Assembly: GCF_029227915.1 (NCBI RefSeq)
Contig: NC_079884.1
Span: 6,078,001 to 6,142,000 of the forward strand
Length of the DNA stretch: 64,000 nucleotides
Direction: 5' to 3'
Source of the DNA: Hydractinia symbiolongicarpus
Taxonomy: Eukaryota > Cnidaria > Hydrozoa > Anthoathecata > Hydractiniidae
The position numbers and the translations under genes are program-made. The notes under the pieces are model-generated. The model made no database searches and was not told where the DNA came from. It worked only from the letters and a program-made list of their open reading frames with translations. The stretch's first letter is position 1; each line of letters begins with the position of its first letter. Of the stretch, positions 38,679 through 52,600 are shown piece by piece.

Positions 38679-41511
38679 TTAAGCTATTATTTCACCACTA
38701 AAGCCCATGAGACTTGTAGTTTTTAAAAATGTTTTCATTTTTGATGAGACGCTGAATAAAAGAAGTTTAATTGCCGGCAAACGAAAACCCGCGACTTCCC
38801 GTATATCCCGGACTCGGCCCGTATAGTCAAAGGTATACAAAGAAAGTACCCAGGGAGTAAACTCATTTCCCGAACGATTTTTTAAATTAATTTTCACCAC
38901 TAAAACGCATGAGACTTGTAGTTTTCAGAAATGTTTTCATTTTTGATGAGACGTTTAATGAAAGTTGTTTAATCGCCAGCAAACAAAAACCCGCGATTTC
39001 CCGTAAATCCCGGGCTTGGCCCGTATAGTCGAATGTATACAAAGAAAGTACCCTGTGAGTAAACTCATTTCCGAAACGATTTTTTCAATTATCTTTTCAC
39101 CACTAAAACGCATGAGACTTGCAGTTTTCAAAAATGTTTTCATTTTTGATGAGACGCTTAATGAAACAGGTTTAATTAATGAAAACCCGCGATTTCCCGT
39201 AAATCCCGGGCTTGGCCCGTATAGTCGAATGTATACAAAGAAAGTACCCTGTGAGTAAACTCATTTCCAGAACGATTTTTTAATTTATTTTTCCAACACT
39301 AAAACGCATGAGACTTGTAGTTTTCAAAAATGTTTTCATTTTTGATGAGAGGCTTAATGAAAGAGGTTTAATCGCCGGCAAACGAAAACCCGAGATTTCC
39401 CGTAAATCCCGGGCTTGGCCCGTATAGTCAAAAGTATACAAAGATAGTACCCAGGGAGTAAACTCATTTCCCCAACGATTTTTTAATTTATTTTTTCACC
39501 ACTAAAACGCATGAGACTTGTAGTTTTCAAAAATGTTTTCATTTTTGATGAGACGCTGAATAAAAGAAATTTAATCGCCGGCAAACGAAAACCTGCGATT
39601 TCCCGTAAATCCCGGACTCGGCCCGTATAGTCAAAAGTATACAAAGAAAGTACCCGGGGTGTAAACTCATTTCCCGAACGATTTTTTAAGCTATTATTTC
39701 ACCACTAAAGCCCATGAGACTTGTAGTTTTTAAAAATGTTTTCATTTTTGATGAGACGCTGAATAAAAGAAGTTTAATTGCCGGCAAACGAAAACCCGCG
39801 ACTTCCCGTATATCCCGGACTCGGCCCGTATAGTCAAAAGTATACAAAGAAAGTACCCAGGGAGTAAACTCATTTCCCGAACGATTTTTTAAATTAATTT
39901 TCACCACTAAAACGCATGAGACTTGTAGTTTTCAGAAATGTTTTCATTTTTGATGAGACGTTTAATGAAAGTTGTTTAATCGCCAGCAAACAAAAACCCG
40001 CGATTTCCCGTAAATCCCGGGCTTGGCCCGTATAGTCGAATGTATACAAAGAAAGTACCCTGTGAGTAAACTCATTTCCGAAACGATTTTTTCAATTATC
40101 TTTTCACCACTAAAACGCATGAGACTTGCAGTTTTCAAAAATGTTTTCATTTTTGATGAGACGCTTAATGAAACAGGTTTAATCGCCGGCAAACGAAAAC
40201 CCGCGATTTCCCGTAAATCCCGGGCTTGGCCCGTATAGTCGAATGTATACAAAGAAAGTACCCTGTGAGTAAACTCATTTCCAGAACGATTTTTTAATTT
40301 ATTTTTTCAACACTAAAACGCATGAGACTTGTAGTTTTCAAAAATGTTTTCATTTTTGATGAGAGGCTTAATGAAAGAGGTTTAATCGCCGGCAAACGAA
40401 AACCCGAGATTTCCCGTAAATCCCGGGCTTGGCCCGTATAGTCAAAAGTATACAAAGATAGTACCCAGGGAGTAAACTCATTTCCCCAACGATTTTTTAA
40501 TTTATTTTTTCACCACTAAAACGCATGAGACTTGTAGTTTTCAAAAATGTTTTCATTTTTGATGAGACGCTGAATAAAAGAAATTTAATCGCCGGCAAAC
40601 GAAAACCTGCGATTTCCCGTAAATCCCGGACTCGGCCCGTATAGTCAAAAGTATACAAAGAAAGTACCCAGGGAGTAAACTAATATCCCAAACGATTTTT
40701 TGAATTATTATTTCACCACTAAAGCCCATGAGACTTGTAGTTTTTAAAAATGTTTTTATTTTTGATGAGACGCTGAATAAAAGAAGTTTAATCGCCGGCA
40801 AACGAAAACCCGCGATTTCCCGTAAATCCCGGACTCGGCCCGTATAGTCAAAAGTATACAAAGAAAGTACCCAGAGAGTAAACGCATTTCCGGAACGATT
40901 TTTTAAGTTATTTTTTCACCACTAAAACGCATGAGACTTGTAGTTTTCAGAAATGTTTTCATTTTTGATGAGACGCTTAATGAAAGAGGTTTAATCGCCG
41001 GCAAACGAAAACCCGCGACTTCCCGTAAATCCCGGACTCGGCCCGTATAGTCAAAAGTATACAAAGAAAGTACCCAGAGAGTAAACTCATTTCCCGAACG
41101 ATTTTTTAAATTATTATTTCACCACTAAAGCCCATGAGACTTGTAGTATTTAAAAATATTTTCATTTTTGATGAGACGCTGAATAAAAGAAGTTTAATCG
41201 CCGGCAAACGAAAACCCGCGACTTCCCGTAAATCCCGGACTCGGCCCGTATAGTCAAAAGTATACAAAGAAAGTACCCAGGGAGTAAACTCATTTCTCGA
41301 ACGATTTTTTAAATTATTTTTTCACCACTAAAACGCATGAGACTTGTAGTTTTCAAAAATGTTTTCATTTTTGATGAGACGCTGAATAAAAGAAGTTTAA
41401 TAGCCGGCAAACGAAAACCTGCGATTTCCCATAAATCCCGGACTCGGCCCGTATAGTCAAAACTATACAAAGAAAGTACCCGGGGTGTAAACTCATTTCC
41501 CGAACGATTTT
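38679..41511 (+). repeat. 14-mer higher-order unit, 2,833 bp (second large copy)
   Basis: Counterpart of 28,742-31,581. It is 7 bp shorter because of the indel at 39,171-39,185. Otherwise the same 5 + 9 monomer layout and unusual bases are retained, including AAAACTATACAATGAAAG just upstream and CAAAGGTATAC near 38,830. Confidence 0.75.
39171..39185 (+). other. Complex indel: 11 bases replaced by TAAT
   Basis: The usual TTTAAT-CGCCGGCAAAC-GAAAACCC reads TTTAAT-TAAT-GAAAACCC, with 11 bases lost and 4 gained. The new TAATGAAA matches TTAATGAAA about 15 bases upstream (39,159-39,167), so the insertion may be templated, a pattern known from polymerase-theta end joining. It is absent from the matching place in copy 1 (near 29,242), so it post-dates the 9.9-kb duplication. 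Confidence 0.75.
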
Positions 41512-44500
41512 TTAAGCTATTATTTCACCACTAAAGCCCATGAGACTTGTAGTTTTTAAAAATGTTTTCATTTTTGATGAGACGCTGAATAAAAGAAGTT
41601 TAATTGCCGGCAAACGAAAACCCGCGACTTCCCGTATATCCCGGACTCGGCCCGTATAGTCAAAAGTATACAAAGAAAGTACCCAGGGAGTAAACTCATT
41701 TCCCGAACGATTTTTTAAATTAATTTTCACCACTAAAACGCATGAGACTTGTAGTTTTCAGAAATGTTTTCATTTTTGATGAGACGTTTAATGAAAGTTG
41801 TTTAATCGCCAGCAAACAAAAACCCGCGATTTCCCGTAAATCCCGGGCTTGGCCCGTATAGTCGAATGTATACAAAGAAAGTACCCTGTGAGTAAACTCA
41901 TTTCCGAAACGATTTTTTCAATTATCTTTTCACCACTAAAACGCATGAGACTTGCAGTTTTCAAAAATGTTTTCATTTTTGATGAGACGCTTAATGAAAC
42001 AGGTTTAATCGCCGGCAAACGAAAACCCGCGATTTCCCGTAAATCCCGGGCTTGGCCCGTATAGTCGAATGTATACAAAGAAAGTACCCTGTGAGTAAAC
42101 TCATTTCCAGAACGATTTTTTAATTTATTTTTTCAACACTAAAACGCATGAGATTTGTAGTTTTCAAAAATGTTTTCATTTTTGATGAGAGGCTTAATGA
42201 AAGAGGTTTAATCGCCGGCAAACGAAAACCCGAGATTTCCCGTAAATCCCGGGCTTGGCCCGTATAGTCAAAAGTATACAAAGATAGTACCCAGGGAGTA
42301 AACTCATTTCCCCAACGATTTTTTAATTTATATTTTCACCACTAAAACGCATGAGACTTGTAGTTTTCAAAAATGTTTTCATTTTTGATGAGACGCTGAA
42401 TAAAAGAAATTTAATCGCCGGCAAACGAAAACCTGCGATTTCCCGTAAATCCCGGACTCGGCCCGTATAGTCAAAAGTATACAAAGAAAGTACCCGGGGT
42501 GTAAACTCATTTCCCGAACGATTTTTTAAGCTATTATTTCACCACTAAAGCCCATGAGACTTGTAGTTTTTAAAAATGTTTTCATTTTTGATGAGACGCT
42601 GAATAAAAGAAGTTTAATTGCCGGCAAACGAAAACCCGCGACTTCCCGTATATCCCGGACTCGGCCCGTATAGTCAAAAGTATACAAAGAAAGTACCCAG
42701 GGAGTAAACTCATTTCCCGAACGATTTTTTAAATTAATTTTCACCACTAAAACGCATGAGACTTGTAGTTTTCAGAAATGTTTTCATTTTTGATGAGACG
42801 TTTAATGAAAGTTGTTTAATCGCCAGCAAACAAAAACCCGCGATTTCCCGTAAATCCCGGGCTTGACCCGTATAGTCGAATGTATACAAAGAAAGTACCC
42901 TGTGAGTAAACTCATTTCCGAAACGATTTTTTCAATTATCTTTTCACCACTAAAACGCATGAGACTTGCAGTTTTCAAAAATGTTTTCATTTTTGATGAG
43001 ACGCTTAATGAAACAGGTTTAATCGCCGGCAAACGAAAACCCGCGATTTCCCGTAAATCCCGGGCTTGGCCCGTATAGTCGAATGTATACAAAGAAAGTA
43101 CCCTGTGAGTAAACTCATTTCCAGAACGATTTTTTAATTTATTTTTTCAACACTAAAACGCATGAGACTTGTAGTTTTCAAAAATGTTTTCATTTTTGAT
43201 GAGAGGCTTAATGAAAGAGGTTTAATCGCCGGCAAACGAAAACCCGAGATTTCCCGTAAATCCCGGGCTTGGCCCGTATAGTCAAAAGTATACAAAGATA
43301 GTACCCAGGGAGTAAACTCATTTCCCCAACGATTTTTTAATTTATTTTTTCACCACTAAAACGCATGAGACTTGTAGTTTTCAAAAATGTTTTCATTTTT
43401 GATGAGACGCTGAATAAAAGAAATTTAATCGCCGGCAAACGAAAACCTGCGATTTCCCGTAAATCCCGGACTCGGCCCGTATAGTCAAAAGTATACAAAG
43501 AAAGTACCCAGGGAGTAAACTAATATCCCAAACGATTTTTTGAATTATTATTTCACCACTAAAGCCCATGAGACTTGTAGTTTTTAAAAATGTTTTTATT
43601 TTTGATGAGACGCTGAATAAAAGAAGTTTAATCGCCGGCAAACGAAAACCCGCGATTTCCCGTAAATCCCGGACTCGGCCCGTATAGTCAAAAGTATACA
43701 AAGAAAGTACCCTGTGAGTAAACTCATTTCCAGAACGATTTTTTAATTTATTTTTTCAACACTAAAACGCATGAGACTTGTAGTTTTCAAAAATGTTTTC
43801 ATTTTTGATGAGAGGCTTAATGAAAGAGGTTTAATCGCCGGCAAACGAAAACCCGAGATTTCCCGTAAATCCCGGGCTTGGCCCGTATAGTCAAAAGTAT
43901 ACAAAGATAGTACCCAGGGAGTAAACTCATTTCCCCAACGATTTTTTAATTTATTTTTTCACCACTAAAACGCATGAGACTTGTAGTTTTCAAAAATGTT
44001 TTCATTTTTGATGAGACGCTGAATAAAAGAAATTTAATCGCCGGCAAACGAAAACCTGCGATTTCCCGTAAATCCCGGACTCGGCCCGTATAGTCAAAAG
44101 TATACAAAGAAAGTACCCAGGGAGTAAACTAATATCCCAAACGATTTTTTGAATTATTATTTCACCACTAAAGCCCATGAGACTTGTAGTTTTTAAAAAT
44201 GTTTTTATTTTTGATGAGACGCTGAATAAAAGAAGTTTAATCGCCGGCAAACGAAAACCCGCGATTTCCCGTAAATCCCGGACTCGGCCCGTATAGTCAA
44301 AAGTATACAAAGAAAGTACCCAGAGAGTAAACGCATTTCCGGAACGATTTTTTAAGTTATTTTTTCACCACTAAAACGCATGAGACTTGTAGTTTTCAGA
44401 AATGTTTTCATTTTTGATGAGACGCTTAATGAAAGAGGTTTAATCGCCGGCAAACGAAAACCCGCGACTTCCCGTAAATCCCGGACTCGGCCCGTATAGT

Positions 44501-44960
44501 CAAAAGTATACAAAGAAAGTACCCAGAGAGTAAACTCATTTCCCGAACGATTTTTTAAATTATTATTTCACCACTAAAGCCCATGAGACTTGTAGTATTT
44601 AAAAATATTTTCATTTTTGATGAGACGCTGAATAAAAGAAGTTTAATCGCCGGCAAACGAAAACCCGCGACTTCCCGTAAATCCCGGACTCGGCCCGTAT
44701 AGTCAAAAGTATACAAAGAAAGTACCCAGGGAGTAAACTCATTTCTCGAACGATTTTTTAAATTATTTTTTCACCACTAAAACGCATGAGACTTGTAGTT
44801 TTCAAAAATGTTTTCATTTTTGATGAGACGCTGAATAAAAGAAGTTTAATAGCCGGCAAACGAAAACCTGCGATTTCCCATAAATCCCGGACTCGGCCCG
44901 TATAGTCAAAACTATACAAAGAAAGTACCCGGGGTGTAAACTCATTTCCCGAACGATTTT
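41512..44960 (+). repeat. 17-mer variant unit (second large copy)
   Basis: Counterpart of 31,582-35,030 with the same 3,449-bp length and the same 609-bp internal 3-mer duplication (frames starting at 43,393 and 44,002). The 3-mer expansion therefore predates the large duplication. The monomer at the 3-mer seam reads GGACTCGG here rather than GGTCTCGG. Confidence 0.75.
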
Positions 44961-47704
44961 TTAAGCTATTATTTCACCACTAAAGCCCATGAGACTTGTA
45001 GTTTTTAAAAATGTTTTCATTTTTGATGAGACGCTGAATAAAAGAAGTTTAATTGCCGGCAAACGAAAACCCGCGACTTCCCGTATATCCCGGACTCGGC
45101 CCGTATAGTCAAAAGTATACAAAGAAAGTACCCAGGGAGTAAACTCATTTCCCGAACGATTTTTTAAATTAATTTTCACCACTAAAACGCATGAGACTTG
45201 TAGTTTTCAGAAATGTTTTCATTTTTGATGAGACGTTTAATGAAAGTTGTTTAATCGCCAGCAAACAAAAACCCGCGATTTCCCGTAAATCCCGGGCTTG
45301 GCCCGTATAGTCGAATGTATACAAAGAAAGTACCCTGTGAGTAAACTCATTTCCGAAACGATTTTTTCAATTATCTTTTCACCACTAAAACGCATGAGAC
45401 TTGCAGTTTTCAAAAATGTTTTCATTTTTGATGAGACGCTTAATGAAACAGGTTTAATCGCCGGCAAACGAAAACCCGCGATTTCCCGTAAATCCCGGGC
45501 TTGGCCCGTATAGTCGAATGTATACAAAGAAAGTACCCTGTGAGTAAACTCATTTCCAGAACGATTTTTTAATTTATTTTTTCAACACTAAAACGCATGA
45601 GATTTGTAGTTTTCAAAAATGTTTTCATTTTTGATGAGAGGCTTAATGAAAGAGGTTTAATCGCCGGCAAACGAAAACCCGAGATTTCCCGTAAATCCCG
45701 GGCTTGGCCCGTATAGTCAAAAGTATACAAAGATAGTACCCAGGGAGTAAACTCATTTCCCCAACGATTTTTTAATTTATTTTTTCACCACTAAAACGCA
45801 TGAGACTTGTAGTTTTCAAAAATGTTTTCATTTTTGATGAGACGCTGAATAAAAGAAATTTAATCGCCGGCAAACGAAAACCTGCGATTTCTCGTAAATC
45901 CCGGACTCGGCCCGTATAGTCAAAAGTATACAAAGAAAGTACCCGGGGTGTAAACTCATTTCCCGAACGATTTTTTAAGCTATTATTTCACCACTAAAGC
46001 CCATGAGACTTGTAGTTTTTAAAAATGTTTTCATTTTTGATGAGACGCTGAATAAAAGAAGTTTAATTGCCGGCAAACGAAAACCCGCGACTTCCCGTAT
46101 ATCCCGGACTCGGCCCGTATAGTCAAAAGTATACAAAGAAAGTACCCAGGGAGTAAACTCATTTCCCGAACGATTTTTTAAATTAATTTTCACCACTAAA
46201 ACGCATGAGACTTGTAGTTTTCAGAAATGTTTTCATTTTTGATGAGACGTTTAATGAAAGTTGTTTAATCGCCAGCAAACAAAAACCCGCGATTTCCCGT
46301 AAATCCCGGGCTTGACCCGTATAGTCGAATGTATACAAAGAAAGTACCCTGTGAGTAAACTCATTTCCGAAACGATTTTTTCAATTATCTTTTCACCACT
46401 AAAACGCATGAGACTTGCAGTTTTCAAAAATGTTTTCATTTTTGATGAGACGCTTAATGAAACAGGTTTAATCGCCGGCAAACGAAAACCCGCGATTTCC
46501 CGTAAATCCCGGGCTTGGCCCGTATAGTCGAATGTATACAAAGAAAGTACCCTGTGAGTAAACTCATTTCCAGAACGATTTTTTAATTTATTTTTTCAAC
46601 ACTAAAACGCATGAGACTTGTAGTTTTCAAAAATGTTTTCATTTTTGATGAGAGGCTTAATGAAAGAGGTTTAATCGCCGGCAAACGAAAACCCGAGATT
46701 TCCCGTAAATCCCGGGCTTGGCCCGTATAGTCAAAAGTATACAAAGATAGTACCCAGGGAGTAAACTCATTTCCCCAACGATTTTTTAATTTATTTTTTC
46801 ACCACTAAAACGCATGAGACTTGTAGTTTTCAAAAATGTTTTCATTTTTGATGAGACGCTGAATAAAAGAAGTTTAATCGCCGGCAAACGAAAACCCGCG
46901 ATTTCCCGTAAATCCCGGACTCGGCCCGTATAGTCAAAAGTATACAAAGAAAGTACCCAGAGAGTAAACGCATTTCCGGAACGATTTTTTAAGTTATTTT
47001 TTCACCACTAAAACGCATGAGACTTGTAGTTTTCAGAAATGTTTTCATTTTTGATGAGACGCTTAATGAAAGAGGTTTAATCGCCGGCAAACGAAAACCC
47101 GAGATTTCCCGTAAATCCCGGGCTTGGCCCGTATAGTCAAAAGTATACAAAGATAGTACCCAGGGAGTAAACTCATTTCCCGAACGATTTTTTAAATTAA
47201 TTTTCTCCACTAAAACGCATGAGACTTGTAGTTTTCAGAAATGTTTTCATTTTTGATGAGACGTTTAATGAAAGTTGTTTAATCGCCGCAAACAAAAACC
47301 CGCGATTTCCCGTAAATCCCGGGCTTGGCCCGTATAGTCGAATATATACAAAGAAAGTACCCTGTGAGTAAACTCATTTCCGAAACGATTTTTTCAATTA
47401 TCTTTTCACCACTAAAACGCATGAGACTTGCAGTTTTCAAAAATGTTTTCATTTTTGATGAGACGCTTAATGAAACAGGTTTAATCGCTGGCAAACGAAA
47501 ACCCGCGATTTCCCGTAAATCCCGGGCTTGGCCCGTATAGTCGAATGTATACAAAGAAAGTACCCTGTGAGTAAACTCATTTCCAGAACGATTTTTTAAT
47601 TTATTTTTTCAACACTAAAACGCATGAGACTTGTAGTTTTCAAAAATGTTTTCATTTTTGATGAGACGCTTAATGAAAGAGGTTCAATCGCCGGCAAACG
47701 AAAA

Positions 47705-47710
47705 CTCGAG
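47705..47710. other. CTCGAG mark of one monomer subtype (first of five)
   Basis: AAAACTCGAGATTT replaces AAAACCCGAGATTT, always with GGTTCAATCGCC just upstream. I find it only at 47,705, 49,328, 53,790, 55,413 and 56,630. Spacings are 1,623, 4,462, 1,623 and 1,217, so it tracks the 6,085-bp and 1,217-bp units. Confidence 0.8.
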
Positions 47711-48214
47711 ATTTCCCGTAAATCCCGGGCTTGGCCCGTATAGTCAAAAGTATACAAAGATAGTACCGAGGGAGTAAACTCATTTCCCGAACGATTTTTT
47801 AATTTATTTTTTCACCACTAAAACGCATGAGACTTGTAGTTTTCAAAAATGTTTTCATTTTTGATGAGACGCTTAATGAAAGAGGTTTAATCACCGGCAA
47901 ACGAAAACCCGAGATTTCCCGTAAATCCCGGACTCGGCCCGTATAGTCAAAAGTATACAAAGAAAGTACCCAGGGAGTAAACTAATTTCCCAAACGATTT
48001 TTTGAATTATTATTTCACCACTAAAGCCCATGAGACTTGTAGTTTTTAAAAATGTTTTCATTTTTGATGAGACGCTGAATAAAAGAAGTTTAATCGCCGG
48101 CAAACGAAAACCCGCGATTTCCCGTAAATCCCGGACTCGGCCCATATAGTCAAAAGTATACAAAGAAAGTACCCAGGGAGTAAACTCATTTCCGGAACGA
48201 TTTTTTAAGTTATT

Positions 48215-49431
48215 TTTTCACCACTAAAACGCATGAGACTTGTAGTTTTCAGAAATGTTTTCATTTTTGATGAGACGGTGAATAAAAGAAGTTTAATCGC
48301 CGGCAAACGAAAACCCGCGATTTCCCGTAAATCCTGGACTCGGCCCGTATAGTCAAAAGTATACAAAGAAAGTACCCAGGGAGTAAACTCATTTCCCAAA
48401 CGATTTTTTAAATTATTATTTCACCACTAAAACGCATGAGACTTGTAGTTTTCAAGAATGTTTTTATTTTTGATGAGACGCTGAATAAAAGAAGTTTAAT
48501 CGCCGGCAAACGAAAACCCGCGATTTCCCGTAAATCCCGGACTCGGCCCTAATAGTCAAAAGTATACAAAGAAAGTACCCAGGGAGTAAACTCATTTCCC
48601 GAACGATTTTTTAAATTAATTTTCTCCACTAAAACGCATGAGACTTGTAGTTTTCAGAAATGTTTTCATTTTTGATGAGACGTTTAATGAAAGAGGTTTA
48701 ATCGCCGGCAAACGAAAACCCGAGATTTCCCGTAAATCCCGGGCTTGGCCCGTATAGTCAAAAGTATACAAAGAAAGTACCCTGTGAGTAAACTCATTTC
48801 CGAAACGATTTTTTCAATTATCTTTTCACCACTAAAACGCATGAGACTTGCAGTTTTCAAAAATGTTTTCATTTTTGATGAGACGCTTAATGAAACAGGT
48901 TTAATCGCTGGCAAACGAAAACCCGCGATTTCCCGTAAATCCCGGGCTTGGCCCGTATAGTCGAATGTATACAAAGAAAGTACCCTGTGAGTAAACTCAT
49001 TTCCAGAACGATTTTTTAATTTATTTTTTCAACACTAAAACGCATGAGACTTGTAGTTTTCAAAAATGTTTTCATTTTTGATGAGACGCTTAATGAAACA
49101 GGTTTAATCGCTGGCAAACGAAAACCCGCGATTTCCCGTAAATCCCGGGCTTGGCCCGTATAGTCGAATGTATACAAAGAAAGTACCCTGTGAGTAAACT
49201 CATTTCCAGAACGATTTTTTAATTTATTTTTTCAACACTAAAACGCATGAGACTTGTAGTTTTCAAAAATGTTTTCATTTTTGATGAGACGCTTAATGAA
49301 AGAGGTTCAATCGCCGGCAAACGAAAACTCGAGATTTCCCGTAAATCCCGGGCTTGGCCCGTATAGTCAAAAGTATACAAAGATAGTACCGAGGGAGTAA
49401 ACTCATTTCCTGAACGATTTTTTAATTTATT
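48215..49431 (+). repeat. 6-mer higher-order unit, 1,217 bp (in copy a)
   Basis: Marked by GACGGTGAATAAAAG, then CAAGAATGTTTTTATT, then CCCTAATAG monomers, ending in the CTCGAG monomer. The next unit begins at about 49,432 but is cut by the 6,085-bp junction after ~250 bp. 1,217 is six monomers less 1 bp. Confidence 0.75.
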
Positions 49432-49674
49432 TTTTCACCACTAAAACGCATGAGACTTGTAGTTTTCAGAAATGTTTTCATTTTTGATGAGACGGTGAAT
49501 AAAAGAAGTTTAATCGCCGGCAAACGAAAACCCGCGATTTCCCGTAAATCCTGGACTCGGCCCGTATAGTCAAAAGTATACAAAGAAAGTACCCAGGGAG
49601 TAAACTCATTTCCCAAACGATTTTTTAAATTATTATTTCACCACTAAAACGCATGAGACTTGTAGTTTTCAAGA

Positions 49675-52600
49675 ATGTTTTTATTTTTGATGAGACGCTG
49701 AATAAAAGAAGTTTAATCGCCGGCAAACGAAAACCCGCGATTTCCCGTAAATCCCGGACTCGGCCCGTATAGTCAAAAGTATACAAAGAAAGTACCCTGT
49801 GAGTAAACTCATTTCCAGAACGATTTTTTAATTTATTTTTTCAACACTAAAACGCATGAGACTTGTAGTTTTCAAAAATGTTTTCATTTTTGATGAGAGG
49901 CTTAATGAAAGAGGTTTAATCGCCGGCAAACGAAAACCCGAGATTTCCCGTAAATCCCGGGCTTGGCCCGTATAGTCAAAAGTATACAAAGATAGTACCC
50001 AGGGAGTAAACTCATTTCCCCAACGATTTTTTAATTTATTTTTTCACCACTAAAACGCATGAGACTTGTAGTTTTCAAAAATGTTTTCATTTTTGATGAG
50101 ACGCTGAATAAAAGAAATTTAATCGCCGGCAAACGAAAACCTGCGATTTCCCGTAAATCCCGGACTCGGCCCGTATAGTCAAAAGTATACAAAGAAAGTA
50201 CCCAGGGAGTAAACTAATATCCCAAACGATTTTTTGAATTATTATTTCACCACTAAAGCCCATGAGACTTGTAGTTTTTAAAAATGTTTTTATTTTTGAT
50301 GAGACGCTGAATAAAAGAAGTTTAATCGCCGGCAAACGAAAACCCGCGATTTCCCGTAAATCCCGGACTCGGCCCGTATAGTCAAAAGTATACAAAGAAA
50401 GTACCCAGAGAGTAAACGCATTTCCGGAACGATTTTTTAAGTTATTTTTTCACCACTAAAACGCATGAGACTTGTAGTTTTCAGAAATGTTTTCATTTTT
50501 GATGAGACGCTTAATGAAAGAGGTTTAATCGCCGGCAAACGAAAACCCGCGACTTCCCGTAAATCCCGGACTCGGCCCGTATAGTCAAAAGTATACAAAG
50601 AAAGTACCCAGAGAGTAAACTCATTTCCCGAACGATTTTTTAAATTATTATTTCACCACTAAAGCCCATGAGACTTGTAGTATTTAAAAATATTTTCATT
50701 TTTGATGAGACGCTGAATAAAAGAAGTTTAATCGCCGGCAAACGAAAACCCGCGACTTCCCGTAAATCCCGGACTCGGCCCGTATAGTCAAAAGTATACA
50801 AAGAAAGTACCCAGGGAGTAAACTCATTTCTCGAACGATTTTTTAAATTATTTTTTCACCACTAAAACGCATGAGACTTGTAGTTTTCAAAAATGTTTTC
50901 ATTTTTGATGAGACGCTGAATAAAAGAAGTTTAATAGCCGGCAAACGAAAACCTGCGATTTCCCATAAATCCCGGACTCGGCCCGTATAGTCAAAACTAT
51001 ACAAAGAAAGTACCCGGGGTGTAAACTCATTTCCCGAACGATTTTTTAAGCTATTATTTCACCACTAAAGCCCATGAGACTTGTAGTTTTTAAAAATGTT
51101 TTCATTTTTGATGAGACGCTGAATAAAAGAAGTTTAATTGCCGGCAAACGAAAACCCGCGACTTCCCGTATATCCCGGACTCGGCCCGTATAGTCAAAAG
51201 TATACAAAGAAAGTACCCAGGGAGTAAACTCATTTCCCGAACGATTTTTTAAATTAATTTTCACCACTAAAACGCATGAGACTTGTAGTTTTCAGAAATG
51301 TTTTCATTTTTGATGAGACGTTTAATGAAAGTTGTTTAATCGCCAGCAAACAAAAACCCGCGATTTCCCGTAAATCCCGGGCTTGGCCCGTATAGTCGAA
51401 TGTATACAAAGAAAGTACCCTGTGAGTAAACTCATTTCCGAAACGATTTTTTCAATTATCTTTTCACCACTAAAACGCATGAGACTTGCAGTTTTCAAAA
51501 ATGTTTTCATTTTTGATGAGACGCTTAATGAAACAGGTTTAATCGCCGGCAAACGAAAACCCGCGATTTCCCGTAAATCCCGGGCTTGGCCCGTATAGTC
51601 GAATGTATACAAAGAAAGTACCCTGTGAGTAAACTCATTTCCAGAACGATTTTTTAATTTATTTTTTCAACACTAAAACGCATGAGATTTGTAGTTTTCA
51701 AAAATGTTTTCATTTTTGATGAGAGGCTTAATGAAAGAGGTTTAATCGCCGGCAAACGAAAACCCGAGATTTCCCGTAAATCCCGGGCTTGGCCCGTATA
51801 GTCAAAAGTATACAAAGATAGTACCCAGGGAGTAAACTCATTTCCCCAACGATTTTTTAATTTATTTTTTCACCACTAAAACGCATGAGACTTGTAGTTT
51901 TCAAAAATGTTTTCATTTTTGATGAGACGCTGAATAAAAGAAATTTAATCGCCGGCAAACGAAAACCTGCGATTTCCCGTAAATCCCGGACTCGGCCCGT
52001 ATAGTCAAAAGTATACAAAGAAAGTACCCGGGGTGTAAACTCATTTCCCGAACGATTTTTTAAGCTATTATTTCACCACTAAAGCCCATGAGACTTGTAG
52101 TTTTTAAAAATGTTTTCATTTTTGATGAGACGCTGAATAAAAGAAGTTTAATTGCCGGCAAACGAAAACCCGCGACTTCCCGTATATCCCGGACTCGGCC
52201 CGTATAGTCAAAAGTATACAAAGAAAGTACCCAGGGAGTAAACTCATTTCCCGAACGATTTTTTAAATTAATTTTCACCACTAAAACGCATGAGACTTGT
52301 AGTTTTCAGAAATGTTTTCATTTTTGATGAGACGTTTAATGAAAGTTGTTTAATCGCCAGCAAACAAAAACCCGCGATTTCCCGTAAATCCCGGGCTTGA
52401 CCCGTATAGTCGAATGTATACAAAGAAAGTACCCTGTGAGTAAACTCATTTCCGAAACGATTTTTTCAATTATCTTTTCACCACTAAAACGCATGAGACT
52501 TGCAGTTTTCAAAAATGTTTTCATTTTTGATGAGACGCTTAATGAAACAGGTTTAATCGCCGGCAAACGAAAACCCGCGATTTCCCGTAAATCCCGGGCT

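Larger units (their letters stand above)
35829..45758 (+). repeat. Large tandem duplication, copy 2 (~9.93 kb, 49 monomers)
   Basis: Head-to-tail copy of 26,097-35,828. The junction lies at 35,815-35,830 in GAGTAAACTCATTTCC. Left of it is the AAAGATAGTACCCAGG monomer type; right of it is AAAACCATTTTTT, a pairing not seen at other junctions. At the matching end (45,758) the AAAGATAGTACC monomer continues normally into CCCCAACG, as expected after tandem duplication. Differences from copy 1 are the extra monomer near 37,480-37,740, a 7-bp net loss at 39,177, and scattered substitutions such as TATATTTTCACC near 42,332. Confidence 0.85.
43590..49674 (+). repeat. 6,085-bp tandem duplication, copy a (30 monomers)
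   Basis: Many marks recur exactly 6,085 bp downstream: TTTAATCACC at 47,886 and 53,971; CTCGAG at 47,705 and 53,790 and at 49,328 and 55,413; repeat-type starts at 44,961/51,046, 45,975/52,060 and 48,205/54,290. The first ~2.17 kb also belongs to the end of the 9.9-kb duplication, so three copies of that part exist (near 33.7, 43.6 and 49.7 kb). The left edge lies between 43,590 and 43,690. Confidence 0.85.

Noticed and set aside
47685-47696. GGTTCAATCGCC resembling a polymerase III B box
   Set aside because: It departs from GGTTCRANNCC, has no A box at a suitable distance, and is a single-base variant of the ordinary GGTTTAATCGCC monomer.
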